Source: Pseudomonas sp. Bout1 (GTDB lineage: Bacteria > Pseudomonadota > Gammaproteobacteria > Pseudomonadales > Pseudomonadaceae). Taken from it: a DNA stretch of 64,000 nt. This document shows positions 1 to 9,187 of this stretch, piece by piece (positions within the stretch are counted from its first letter, which is position 1; every line of letters begins with the position of its first letter). Where the stretch lies: the NCBI RefSeq assembly GCF_034314165.1, contig NZ_JAVIWK010000001.1, forward strand, positions 6,029,001 through 6,093,000, given 5' to 3'. The notes under the pieces were generated by a model. It was not told the DNA's origin and ran no database searches. It worked only from the letters and a program-made list of their open reading frames with translations. The translations under genes and the position numbers were made by a program.

Positions 1-1425
<1,425 letters not shown>

Positions 1426-1756
1426 GGGAAATCGCCTGGCAGGTGAGTCAAAAAAGGGCGGCGAGTATAGCGCAAACCCGGGGTGACGGACCACCGTTCA
1501 CCCCATTGGGGGTGGCTAAATGCTGCCAAGTATGGAACCTTTTAAAAGGTAGAGACGTCCACTCCCCTGCTATCGCACTCGTAACAGGGGCTGAAAAATC
1601 AGCAAGTTAGCCTGACGAGGCTGCGCTCATGGCTCGACCTCATACCGTTTTGCCGGTATTGGCGAGCTGCATTTCGCGACCATATTTGCCGACAGCCAGG
1701 AATGGCACTGCCGCTCGGAAATGTGTTCGCCGACAGAAGAAAAAAGGAGTCCGCCT
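1426..1756. other. Intergenic region between divergent prfC and ABC transporter operon
   Basis: About 330 bases without a convincing gene. It should carry the promoters of prfC (leftward) and of the transporter operon (rightward). A 6-bp inverted repeat CCCCTG/CAGGGG lies at 1564-1569 and 1585-1590, and a small AGCCT/AGGCT palindrome near 1612-1625. Neither has a U-run. I cannot point to a definite promoter. Confidence 0.4.
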
Positions 1757-2473
1757 GTGGCTATTCGCTATGGCAAAGGGCTGATAGGAGGAGCGGTTGT
1801 CGTCGCTCTCCTGGCCCTGCTGGTCCACTGGATCGGCATCAACACGATCGAACTGTACCGCGACGATTTGTTGTTTTACCTGCAAGCTCACTTGATCCTC
1901 GTCCTTGTTTCGATGCTGGCCGCCCTGATCGTAGGGATTCCCGCCGGTATCCTGCTCAGCCGACCGACGATGGTCGGGCGCGCAGAACGCTTCATGCAGA
2001 TCTTCAACATCGGCAATACCGTCCCTCCCCTGGCCGTACTGGCCATCGCCCTCGGTGTCCTTGGCATCGGCAGCGGCCCCGCAATCTTCGCGCTGTTCCT
2101 CGCCTCGTTGCTGCCCATTGTGCGCAACACCTATGAAGGCCTGAAAAACGTACAAGGCTCCCTGAAAGAAGCCGCCGTGGGCATTGGCATGACGCCGCGC
2201 CAGGTGCTGTTTCGCGTGGAATTGCCCAACGCCGTGCCGATCATCATCGGCGGTGTGCGCGTGGCCCTGGCGATCAACGTCGGCACCGCGCCACTGGCCT
2301 TCCTGATCGGCGCCAACAGTCTGGGCAGCCTGATCTTCCCCGGCATCGCCCTGAACAATCAGCCGCAACTGTTGCTCGGCGCCGCGTGCACCGCGCTGCT
2401 GGCCTTGCTGCTCGACGGCCTGGTGACCATGGCCAGCCGCCTCTGGCTGGAACGCGGGTTGCGTCCGTCTTAA
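1757..2473 (+). CDS. Osmoprotectant-type ABC transporter permease (OpuC/YehW-like)
   Basis: Inner-membrane permease of a glycine betaine/choline/carnitine-type ABC importer. About 238 residues, mostly hydrophobic, with the BPD-type cytoplasmic loop EAAVGIGMTPRQVLFRVELP that contacts the ATPase. I chose GTG at 1757, reading MAIRYGKGLIGG, because AAGGAG at 1744-1749 lies 7 bases upstream; an in-frame ATG at 1721 would add 12 residues of poor quality. It is first in a four-gene operon: permease, binding protein, permease, ATPase. The two permeases resemble each other and probably form a heterodimer. Exact substrate is not readable from sequence. Confidence 0.85.
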   Translation: MAIRYGKGLIGGAVVVALLALLVHWIGINTIELYRDDLLFYLQAHLILVLVSMLAALIVGIPAGILLSRPTMVGRAERFMQIFNIGNTVPPLAVLAIALGVLGIGSGPAIFALFLASLLPIVRNTYEGLKNVQGSLKEAAVGIGMTPRQVLFRVELPNAVPIIIGGVRVALAINVGTAPLAFLIGANSLGSLIFPGIALNNQPQLLLGAACTALLALLLDGLVTMASRLWLERGLRPS

Positions 2474-2510
2474 GGGTCGGCCCCGTCTTAGGCCTGAAAC
2501 AGGAATTCAC

Positions 2511-3404
2511 ATGAAAAAACTGACATTGATATTGAGCTGCGTCCTGCTGTTCGCAGGGTTTGCGCAAGCCGCCGAAAAACCGGTCATTCGTATCGGCGCC
2601 CGGGTGTTCACCGAACAGACCCTGCTCGCCGAAATCACCTCCCAGTACCTGCGCACCAAGGGTTACGACACCCGTGTGACCGGCGGCCTGGGCAGCAACC
2701 TGGCGCGCAGTGCCCAGGAAAGCGGGCAACTGGACCTGATCTGGGAATACACCGGCGTGTCGCTGGTGGCTTATAACCACGTTGACGAGAAGCTCGACAG
2801 TGAACAGTCCTACGCCCGGGTGAAAGAGCTCGATGCGAAAAAAGGCCTGGTCTGGCTCTCTCCATCGAAGTTCAGCAACACCTACGCGCTGGCGCTGCCA
2901 GAGAACGTGGCCAAGGAATTCCCGCAGATCAACAGCATCAGCGACCTGACCGCGGCCCTGGCCGAGAAAACCAAGGAAAACCGCCTGGTAGCCCTCGATA
3001 CCGAGTTCGCCAACCGTTCCGACGGCATGGCCGGCATGGTCAAGCTGTACGACATGAACCTGACCCGCAAAAACACCCGGCAGATGGACGCCGGCCTGGT
3101 GTACACCGCGCTGCGTAACGGCCAGGTGTTTGCCGGCTTGGTCTACACCACCGACGGTCGCCTGAATGCCTTCAAATTGAAGCTGCTGGATGACGACAAG
3201 CACTACTTCCCGGACTACACCGCAGCCCCCGTGGTGCGTCAGGTTTACCTCGACGCCCACCCGCAACTGGCAGCCGACCTTGCGCCGCTGGCCGCACTGT
3301 TCGATGACGAAACCATGCGCCAGTTGAATGCGCGGGTCGATGTCGACCATGAAAGCCCGTCCGCTGTGGCCGCAGATTTCCTGCGCCAACATCCGATCAA
3401 CTAA
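2511..3404 (+). CDS. Osmoprotectant-type ABC transporter substrate-binding protein (OpuCC/OsmF family)
   Basis: Periplasmic binding protein of 297 residues. The N-terminus MKKLTLILSCVLLFAGFAQA is a classic signal peptide with cleavage after AQA near residue 20. The body fits the OpuAC-type family: IRIGARVFTEQTLLAEI near residue 26, a GGLGSNLARSAQ segment and an LIWEYTG segment, all typical of choline/betaine/carnitine binding proteins. No lipobox is seen, consistent with a soluble Gram-negative protein. It lies 37 nt after the first permease and 11 nt before the second. Ligand choice among betaine, choline and carnitine is not decided here. Confidence 0.87.
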   Translation: MKKLTLILSCVLLFAGFAQAAEKPVIRIGARVFTEQTLLAEITSQYLRTKGYDTRVTGGLGSNLARSAQESGQLDLIWEYTGVSLVAYNHVDEKLDSEQSYARVKELDAKKGLVWLSPSKFSNTYALALPENVAKEFPQINSISDLTAALAEKTKENRLVALDTEFANRSDGMAGMVKLYDMNLTRKNTRQMDAGLVYTALRNGQVFAGLVYTTDGRLNAFKLKLLDDDKHYFPDYTAAPVVRQVYLDAHPQLAADLAPLAALFDDETMRQLNARVDVDHESPSAVAADFLRQHPIN

Positions 3405-3415
3405 GAGGAGAAGAC

Positions 3416-4069
3416 ATGGAATTCCTGAACGCCTTTTCCCATCTTGATTGGGCTCTCGTCCTGCAACTGACCTGGCAGCACATCACCCTGGTCGGTATCG
3501 CAGTGATCCTGGCAATCGTCGTGGGCGTGCCGCTGGGCGTGCTGATGACCCGCTTCCCGACCCTCGCCGGCCCGTTGCAGGCCAGCGCCACGGTGCTGCT
3601 GACCGTGCCGTCCATCGCGCTGTTCGGCCTGTTGCTGCCGTTCTACTCCAAATTTGGCCAGGGCCTGGGGCCGATGCCGGCGATCACCGCCGTATTCCTC
3701 TACTCCCTGCTGCCGATCATGCGTAACACCTACCTCGCCCTGACCGGCGTGGAACCGGGCATCCGCGAAGCCGCCAAAGGCATCGGCATGACCTTCGGCC
3801 AGCGCCTGCGCATGGTCGAACTGCCGATTGCCGTGCCGGTGATCCTCGCCGGTGTGCGCACCGCCGTCGTCATGAACATTGGTGTGATGACCATCGCCGC
3901 CACCATCGGCGCCGGTGGCCTGGGTGTACTTATTCTGGCTTCCATCAGCCGCAGCGACATGTCGATGCTGATCGTTGGCGCCGTGCTGGTCAGTCTCCTG
4001 GCCATCTTCGCCGACCTGCTTCTGCAATGGCTGCAACGCACGCTGACTCCAAAAGGACTGCTCAAATGA
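3416..4069 (+). CDS. Osmoprotectant-type ABC transporter permease (OpuC/YehY-like)
   Basis: Second integral membrane permease of the importer, 217 residues. The start MEFLNAFSHLDWALVLQLTW follows AAGAGGAGAAG with good spacing. Several membrane segments flank the BPD loop EAAKGIGMTFGQRLRMVELP, which is parallel to that of the first permease. Its stop codon overlaps the ATPase start (ATGA at 4066-4069), a sign of translational coupling. Length and topology are typical of OpuCB/CD and YehY/W permeases. Confidence 0.86.
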   Translation: MEFLNAFSHLDWALVLQLTWQHITLVGIAVILAIVVGVPLGVLMTRFPTLAGPLQASATVLLTVPSIALFGLLLPFYSKFGQGLGPMPAITAVFLYSLLPIMRNTYLALTGVEPGIREAAKGIGMTFGQRLRMVELPIAVPVILAGVRTAVVMNIGVMTIAATIGAGGLGVLILASISRSDMSMLIVGAVLVSLLAIFADLLLQWLQRTLTPKGLLK

Positions 4070-5223
4070 TCGAACTTCAAAACCTGACCAAGACCTTCCA
4101 AAGCAACGGCAAGACCATCACCGCCGTTGATTCCGTAAGCCTGACCGTCAATGAAGGCGAAATTTGCGTATTCCTCGGCCCCTCGGGCTGCGGCAAGAGC
4201 ACCACGCTGAAGATGATCAACCGCCTGATCAAGCCCACGTCGGGCAAGATCCTGATCAACGGCGAAGACACCACCGACCTGGATGAAGTGACCCTGCGTC
4301 GCAACATCGGCTATGTGATCCAGCAGATCGGCCTGTTCCCGAACATGACCATCGAAGAGAACATCGTGGTGGTGCCCAAGTTGCTGGGCTGGGACAAGCA
4401 GAAATGCCACGACCGTGCCCGCGAACTGATGAGCATGATCAAGCTGGAGCCCAAGCAGTACCTGCACCGCTACCCGCGTGAACTGTCGGGTGGCCAGCAG
4501 CAACGGATCGGCGTGATCCGTGCGCTGGCGGCCGATGCGCCGCTGCTGCTGATGGATGAACCGTTCGGCGCGGTCGACCCGATCAACCGCGAGATGATCC
4601 AGAACGAGTTCTTCGAGATGCAGCGCGCGCTGAACAAGACCGTGATCATGGTCAGCCACGACATTGACGAAGCCATCAAGCTGGGTGACAAGATCGCGAT
4701 CTTCCGCGCCGGCAAGCTGCTGCAGATCGACCACCCGGACACCCTGCTGGCGCACCCTGCCGACGAGTTCGTCAGCAACTTCGTGGGCCAGGACAGCACC
4801 CTCAAGCGCCTGCTGCTGGTAAAGGCCGAAGATGCGGCAGACAACGCACCGTCGGTCAGCCCGGAGACGCCAGTGGCGGATGCCCTGGAGCAGATGGACG
4901 AACTCGACCGTCGCTACGTGGTGGTCACCGATGCCGAGAACAAGGCGCTGGGTTATGTACGACGTCGCGACCTGCACCGTCAGGCCGGTACCTGCGGCCA
5001 GTACCTGCGCGAGTTCAACGCCACGGCGGCGTACGACGAGCATTTGCGTATCCTGTTGTCGCGCATGTACGAGTTCAACCGCTCATGGTTGCCGGTGATG
5101 GATGCGGAGCGGGTATTCCTCGGGGAAGTGACCCAGGAGTCGATTGCCGAGTACCTGAGTTCCGGTAAGTCGCGTGGGGGCAAGACCAGTATTGTGTCGC
5201 CTGCCGAAACTGCTTTGGCCTGA
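4066..5223 (+). CDS. Osmoprotectant-type ABC transporter ATP-binding protein with C-terminal CBS-like region
   Basis: ATPase of the importer, 385 residues. Walker A is GPSGCGKST near residue 38, the signature is LSGGQQQR, and Walker B is LLLMDEPFGAVDP, followed by SHDIDEA. After about residue 250 there is an extra region (SVSPETPVADALEQMDELDRRYVVV and a later SWLPVMDAER segment) that looks like paired CBS motifs. In OpuC-type ATPases such a tail senses ionic strength or nucleotides. I chose ATG 4066, which overlaps the permease stop, over an upstream in-frame ATG at 4027. It is last in the operon, whereas opuC operons usually start with the ATPase. Confidence 0.88.
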   Translation: MIELQNLTKTFQSNGKTITAVDSVSLTVNEGEICVFLGPSGCGKSTTLKMINRLIKPTSGKILINGEDTTDLDEVTLRRNIGYVIQQIGLFPNMTIEENIVVVPKLLGWDKQKCHDRARELMSMIKLEPKQYLHRYPRELSGGQQQRIGVIRALAADAPLLLMDEPFGAVDPINREMIQNEFFEMQRALNKTVIMVSHDIDEAIKLGDKIAIFRAGKLLQIDHPDTLLAHPADEFVSNFVGQDSTLKRLLLVKAEDAADNAPSVSPETPVADALEQMDELDRRYVVVTDAENKALGYVRRRDLHRQAGTCGQYLREFNATAAYDEHLRILLSRMYEFNRSWLPVMDAERVFLGEVTQESIAEYLSSGKSRGGKTSIVSPAETALA

Positions 5224-5232
5224 CAGCCCGCT

Positions 5233-5315
5233 ATCGCAGGCAAGCCAGCTCCCACATTTGAACTGCATTCTTATGTTGGAATGCATTCCCCTGTGGGAGC
5301 TGGCTTGCCTGCGAT
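5233..5315. repeat. REP-type inverted repeat pair (family A)
   Basis: Two 24-bp arms, 5233-5256 and 5292-5315, are perfect inverted copies with core GGGAGCTGGCTTGCCTGCGA. They lie just downstream of the ABC operon. The same core recurs at 15909-15995 and 46758-46844, and in degenerate form at 14167-14257. This matches the REP doublets (REPINs) known from the P. fluorescens group. It could also help end transcription. Confidence 0.85.
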
Positions 5316-5531
5316 GAATACACCGCAAATCCATCTGATTGGCCCCATCCGGGGAACATCAATCCGTCATACCGGTCGGTTACATAAGTAGCTGCACACG
5401 GCCTCACGACGAACGCGTGCAAAAACGCGACATTTTTAGTTGATCTATAGCCCCTCACGTCCTAAAGTTCGCGCCGAACGTCCATGCTGGAAACGATCCA
5501 TCCGGCTCAAGTACTGACGACGAGACAGCAA

Positions 5532-5565
5532 GGCCAAGGGAAGCGGTTGATCCCATGGCCTTTTT
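5532..5565 (+). terminator. Terminator-like hairpin in the speC leader
   Basis: GGCCAAGGGA (5532-5541) pairs with TCCCATGGCC (5551-5560), with one A-A mismatch and a 9-nt loop, followed by TTTTT at 5561-5565. The outer bases AGCAA/TTGCT extend the stem so it could work in both directions. No gene ends here: the preceding coding region stops at 5223 and speC starts 105 nt downstream. It is therefore either the end of a small RNA encoded in about 5330-5565 or an attenuator for speC. Confidence 0.6.
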
Positions 5566-5670
5566 GCTTTCGGCGACATGCCTTGGGAAGTAGGCGAACC
5601 AAAGTGGGGATACGGAGGACGTTCATTTGCACCCATTGATCAATCTAGTTTGCCAGTAGGAGTTCCCAGC

Positions 5671-6834
5671 ATGTCGATCCAGGTCGAAGACTATTTCGCG
5701 CGCGCCACTTTTGACAAAATGAAGGCGTTCGCCGATACCCAGGAAACCCCGTTCGTGGTGATTGACACCGCGATGATCAGCCAGGCCTACGATGACCTGC
5801 GCGCCGGTTTCGAATTCGCCAAGGTGTATTACGCCGTCAAGGCCAACCCGGCCGTCGAGATCATCGACCTGCTTAAAGATAAAGGTTCGAGCTTCGACAT
5901 CGCGTCGATCTATGAGCTGGACAAGGTCATGGACCGCGGCGTCAGTGCCGACCGTATCAGCTACGGCAACACCATCAAGAAATCCAAGGACATCCGCTAC
6001 TTCTACGAGAAAGGCGTGCGCCTGTTCTCCACCGACTCCGAAGCCGACCTGCGCAACATCGCCAAGGCCGCCCCGGGTTCGAAAGTGTATGTACGCATCC
6101 TCACCGAAGGCTCGACCACCGCCGACTGGCCGCTGTCGCGCAAGTTCGGCTGCCAGACCGACATGGCCATGGACCTGCTGATCCTCGCCCGCGACCTGGG
6201 CCTGGTGCCTTACGGCATCTCCTTCCACGTCGGCTCGCAGCAGCGTGACATCAGCGTGTGGGACGCAGCGATCGCCAAGGTCAAAGTGATCTTCGAGCGC
6301 CTGAAGGAAGAAGACGGCATCCACCTCAAGCTGATCAACATGGGCGGCGGCTTCCCGGCCAACTACATCACCCGCACCAACAGCCTGGAAACCTACGCCC
6401 AGGAAATCATCCGCTTCCTCAAGGAAGACTTCGGTGATGACCTGCCGGAAATCATCCTGGAGCCAGGCCGCTCGTTGATCGCCAACGCCGGGATCCTGGT
6501 GAGTGAAGTGGTACTGGTTGCGCGTAAATCGCGCACCGCCGTCGAACGTTGGGTGTACACCGACGTGGGCAAATTCTCCGGCCTGATCGAAACCATGGAC
6601 GAAGCCATCAAGTTCCCGATCTGGACCGAGAAGAAAGGCGAGATGGAAGAAGTGGTTATCGCAGGCCCCACCTGCGACAGCGCCGACATCATGTACGAGA
6701 ACTACAAGTACGGCCTGCCGCTGAACCTGGCGATTGGTGACCGGATGTACTGGTTGTCTACCGGTGCGTACACCACCAGCTACAGCGCGATTGAGTTCAA
6801 TGGCTTCCCGCCGCTGAAATCGTTCTACCTGTAA
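5671..6834 (+). CDS. speC: Ornithine decarboxylase, PLP fold type III
   Basis: Cytoplasmic enzyme converting ornithine to putrescine, the first step of polyamine synthesis. 387 residues, the length expected of the Pseudomonas SpeC type. The PLP lysine is K57 in YYAVKANP, and the catalytic cysteine is C335 in GPTCDSAD. The glycine-rich MGGGFP and EPGR motifs of the alanine-racemase-like barrel are also present. I chose ATG 5671 because TAGGAG at 5657-5662 precedes it; an upstream in-frame start at 5578 would run through the leader. A strong terminator follows. Some family members also accept lysine, so a broader ornithine/lysine activity is possible. Confidence 0.92.
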   Translation: MSIQVEDYFARATFDKMKAFADTQETPFVVIDTAMISQAYDDLRAGFEFAKVYYAVKANPAVEIIDLLKDKGSSFDIASIYELDKVMDRGVSADRISYGNTIKKSKDIRYFYEKGVRLFSTDSEADLRNIAKAAPGSKVYVRILTEGSTTADWPLSRKFGCQTDMAMDLLILARDLGLVPYGISFHVGSQQRDISVWDAAIAKVKVIFERLKEEDGIHLKLINMGGGFPANYITRTNSLETYAQEIIRFLKEDFGDDLPEIILEPGRSLIANAGILVSEVVLVARKSRTAVERWVYTDVGKFSGLIETMDEAIKFPIWTEKKGEMEEVVIAGPTCDSADIMYENYKYGLPLNLAIGDRMYWLSTGAYTTSYSAIEFNGFPPLKSFYL

Positions 6835-6853
6835 GCCGGCTGCAAACAAAAAA

Positions 6854-6878
6854 CCCATGACGTGTCATGGGTTTTTTT
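6854..6878 (+). terminator. Intrinsic terminator after speC
   Basis: CCCATGAC (6854-6861) and GTCATGGG (6864-6871) form a perfect 8-bp stem with a 2-base spacer, followed by seven T residues (6872-6878). A run of A before the stem lets it also stop leftward transcripts from the toxin gene. Confidence 0.9.
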
Positions 6879-6892
6879 GTGGGTCTCAATTT

Positions 6893-7168
6893 TCAACGAT
6901 CTTCGCGAACGTGCCATAAGCGCAAAATATAAATCGTCGACTGCTGAATCTCGTAGCGCATCTCATAACGTCCGACCAACAGCCTTCTCACATCTCTTGG
7001 TTCGAACTCTTCAATGCGTTCACCGATTCGCGGATTACTCAGCAGACTGATGGGAGCCTGAGAAAGTGATTGCACAGTACGAGCAGCTGCCGGCCGATTT
7101 ACAACGCAGAGAAAATTGAAAAGCCGAGCCAGATCCGATAAGGCCTTACTCGTCCATTTCAACTCCAT
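6893..7168 (-). CDS. RelE/ParE-family toxin
   Basis: 91-residue basic protein beginning MELKWTSKALSDLARLFNFL and ending ILRLWHVREDR. The N-terminal W/S-x-A-x-x-D-L pattern and the C-terminal strand with I-x-x-x-R-x-x-H-x-R/D-R are typical of ParE-type toxins. Its start overlaps the antitoxin stop by one base (TGATG at 7166-7170), showing translational coupling. ParE proteins usually poison DNA gyrase and RelE relatives cut mRNA; which applies here is not readable. The pair sits alone between two core loci. Confidence 0.85.
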   Translation of the reverse strand: MELKWTSKALSDLARLFNFLCVVNRPAAARTVQSLSQAPISLLSNPRIGERIEEFEPRDVRRLLVGRYEMRYEIQQSTIYILRLWHVREDR

Positions 7169-7434
7169 CAGCGCGGTACAGGAAGCGGAGTATCCGTACT
7201 CAGGCTGTCAGCCCAAGCCTGCACCGCATGCTGATCTATTACGCGACCGGCATCGACATCCGCCATTGCCTCTCGTGTAAGGCGGCTGCGCTCCTCTTCC
7301 TGATCAACCCAGTCAGCAAGCGCCTGCTTGACGATCCAACCGCGTGAGCGGTCCATTCGCGCTGCCATCTGATCAACTTTTTGAGCCAGCGCCGCTGGAA
7401 CGTGAGCTGTCAGGACTTTAGTATCGGCGCCCAT
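7168..7434 (-). CDS. Ribbon-helix-helix (CopG/ParD-like) antitoxin
   Basis: 88-residue protein beginning MGADTKVLTAHVPAALAQKV, with a short beta strand and two helices as in ribbon-helix-helix DNA-binding domains (about residues 4-45; SRGWIVKQALADWVDQEE forms the second helix). The acidic C-terminal half (about residues 50-88) should wrap the toxin. It is first in the two-gene operon, as in parDE modules, and would repress its own promoter. An AGGAG lies just upstream of the ATG at 7434. Confidence 0.85.
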   Translation of the reverse strand: MGADTKVLTAHVPAALAQKVDQMAARMDRSRGWIVKQALADWVDQEEERSRLTREAMADVDAGRVIDQHAVQAWADSLSTDTPLPVPR

Positions 7435-7499
7435 AAAATCTCCTCGCAGGTGCGTAACACACAGCCGATTAAGAGTGAATCAGAGCCAATCATAGTGAT

Positions 7500-8291
7500 T
7501 TAAACTTGTGCAGCAACCTCAGTATCCTGCCGCCCATCGCTTAGTTGAATCGTACGCAGTTGATAGTCCCGAGCCAGAAGCCTGATTTCAGGCTGTGCTG
7601 CGTTTACCAACGCGCTGTAAGCCACCCGCAGGAACTTCAAATTCCCGCCTGCCAGTGCCTTGCGCAACCACTCCAGTGCCGTTTCTATCTCGCCCCGGTC
7701 CGCCAGGACTGCCGCGTAACTGAACTGCCCGCGAAAATCCCCGCCTTGCGCCGACCGGCGATACCACTCCACCGCAGCCTCCAGGTTTCGGGGGCAAAAC
7801 TGCCCTTCTTCCAGGTAGCGCCCCAACAGGTTCATTGATTTGGCATGGCCCAGTTGCGCCGCTTGTCGATAACACGCCAGCGCTTGTGGTTGATCCTCGG
7901 CCACCCCGCGCCCGGTCGCCAGCAGGTTGGCGTAGTTGTACAACCCCCAATCCAGCCCGCCCTCTGCCGCCAGCCGATATTCCCGCGCCGCCGCCACGGC
8001 ATCCGCCTCGCAACCCCAGCCATGCTCCAGGCAACGCCCGAGCATATTGCGCGCCATCAGATGCCCGCCCTGGGCGGCGATCCGGAACCAGCGCAGCGCC
8101 AGTGCTTCATCGCGCTCTATGCCGCGCCCTTCCAGCAGGATTTGCCCGAGCAGCGCCTGGGCATCCACAACGCCCTCTTTCGCTGCGATCAGAATCGCCT
8201 GGGCGGCGCGCACCGGGGAGTCGTCGAGCATGCTCTGCAGTTGCTCAACGTTGAGGACTTCTTCACGACGCAGTAAAAAGCCCACGCTCAA
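7500..8291 (-). CDS. Sel1-repeat (TPR-like) protein encoded with piuC
   Basis: 263-residue helical repeat protein. Successive Sel1 repeats of about 36 residues are visible from about residue 40 to 225, for example [39 protein letters not shown] and [20 protein letters not shown]. There is no signal peptide, so it is probably cytoplasmic. The start overlaps the piuC stop (ATGA at 8288-8291), so the two are translationally coupled and should share iron control. It corresponds in position to PA4516 of P. aeruginosa as I recall. Molecular role unknown; Sel1 proteins usually scaffold protein contacts. Confidence 0.82.
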   Translation of the reverse strand: MSVGFLLRREEVLNVEQLQSMLDDSPVRAAQAILIAAKEGVVDAQALLGQILLEGRGIERDEALALRWFRIAAQGGHLMARNMLGRCLEHGWGCEADAVAAAREYRLAAEGGLDWGLYNYANLLATGRGVAEDQPQALACYRQAAQLGHAKSMNLLGRYLEEGQFCPRNLEAAVEWYRRSAQGGDFRGQFSYAAVLADRGEIETALEWLRKALAGGNLKFLRVAYSALVNAAQPEIRLLARDYQLRTIQLSDGRQDTEVAAQV

Positions 8292-8968
8292 ACCTCGACC
8301 CAGCGGCGCAGCAGGTTGTGATAAGTGCCGGTGAGCTGGATCAGCGCCGGGTGGTCGGGCACGTCGCGGCTCAACTGCTGGATCGCGCCGTCCATCTCGA
8401 ACAGCAAGGTGCGCTGGCTGTCTTCGCGCACCAGGCTTTGGGTCCAGAAAAACGAGGCATACCGCGCGCCACGGGTCACGGCGTTGACCTTGTGCAGGCT
8501 GGAGCCGGGGTACAGCACCATGTCGCCCGCCGGCAACTTGACCCGTTGCAAGCCGAAAGTGTCCTGGATCTCCAGCTCGCCGCCGTCGTAATCCTCAGGG
8601 TCGCTGAAAAAAACCGTGGAGGAGAGGTCGGTGCGTACCCGCTCGGGGCTGCCCCTGGACTGGCGCACGGCGTTGTCGATATGAAAATCGAAACTGCCAC
8701 CGGCGGTGTAGCAGTTGAGCAACGGAGGGAAGACCTTGTGCGGTAACGCCGCCGACATGAACAGCGGGTTTTTCCACAGGCGATCAAGGATCGCCGCGCC
8801 GATTTCCTTTGCCAGCGGGTGGCCTTCCGGCAGTTGCAGGTTGTGTTTGGCCTTGGCCGACTGATGCCCGGCGGTGATTTTTCCGTCGGCCCAATCGGTG
8901 TGCGCCAGGGCTTCGCGGATGCGCAGCACTTCCTCGCGAGAGAACAGGCCGGGAACGTGCAGCAACAT
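8288..8968 (-). CDS. piuC: PiuC-type Fe(II)/2-oxoglutarate-dependent hydroxylase (PKHD type)
   Basis: 226-residue cytoplasmic oxygenase of the PKHD-type family. Iron ligands are H and D in [10 protein letters not shown] and a distal H in [12 protein letters not shown], followed by an R that fits 2-oxoglutarate binding ([12 protein letters not shown]). The start [20 protein letters not shown] is typical. The gene is divergent from the TonB receptor piuA with about 220 nt between them, and Fur-like sites lie in the gap. PiuC is linked to iron-siderophore use, but its substrate is not established to my knowledge. Confidence 0.92.
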   Translation of the reverse strand: MLLHVPGLFSREEVLRIREALAHTDWADGKITAGHQSAKAKHNLQLPEGHPLAKEIGAAILDRLWKNPLFMSAALPHKVFPPLLNCYTAGGSFDFHIDNAVRQSRGSPERVRTDLSSTVFFSDPEDYDGGELEIQDTFGLQRVKLPAGDMVLYPGSSLHKVNAVTRGARYASFFWTQSLVREDSQRTLLFEMDGAIQQLSRDVPDHPALIQLTGTYHNLLRRWVEV

Positions 8969-9002
8969 GGAAGCGTTACCTGGAGACAGTGAGATGCCAA
9001 TG

Positions 9003-9020
9003 GTAGTGATTCTTATTGAC
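9003..9020. promoter_or_regulatory. Putative Fur box upstream of piuC
   Basis: An AT-rich segment, GTAGTGATTCTTATTGAC, lies 35 nt before the piuC start and resembles the inverted TGATAAT-N-ATTATCA core of Fur sites, with several mismatches. Assigned mainly from context. Confidence 0.4.
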
Positions 9021-9101
9021 TGTGTACAACCCTACTCCCGCTCAAAGGACGAATGAGAATGTAAAAACCGTAAGCCAAAAGTGTAAAGAACGTAAATTCA
9101 G

Positions 9102-9122
9102 TGCGAATAGTAATGTATCGCA
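9102..9122. promoter_or_regulatory. Putative Fur box upstream of piuA
   Basis: TGCGA at 9102-9106 and TCGCA at 9118-9122 form an imperfect palindrome around ATAGTAATGTA. The pattern resembles the GCGAAT-ATTCGC style of Fur-controlled TonB receptor promoters in fluorescent pseudomonads. A second AATGAGAAT half-site occurs near 9052. Strength is uncertain. Confidence 0.4.
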
Positions 9123-9187
9123 ATTGATATGGAGTCTTGTTCTCCCTATATTCCGCGGCCTCACCTCCTTGGGGAAAGGACACTGCC

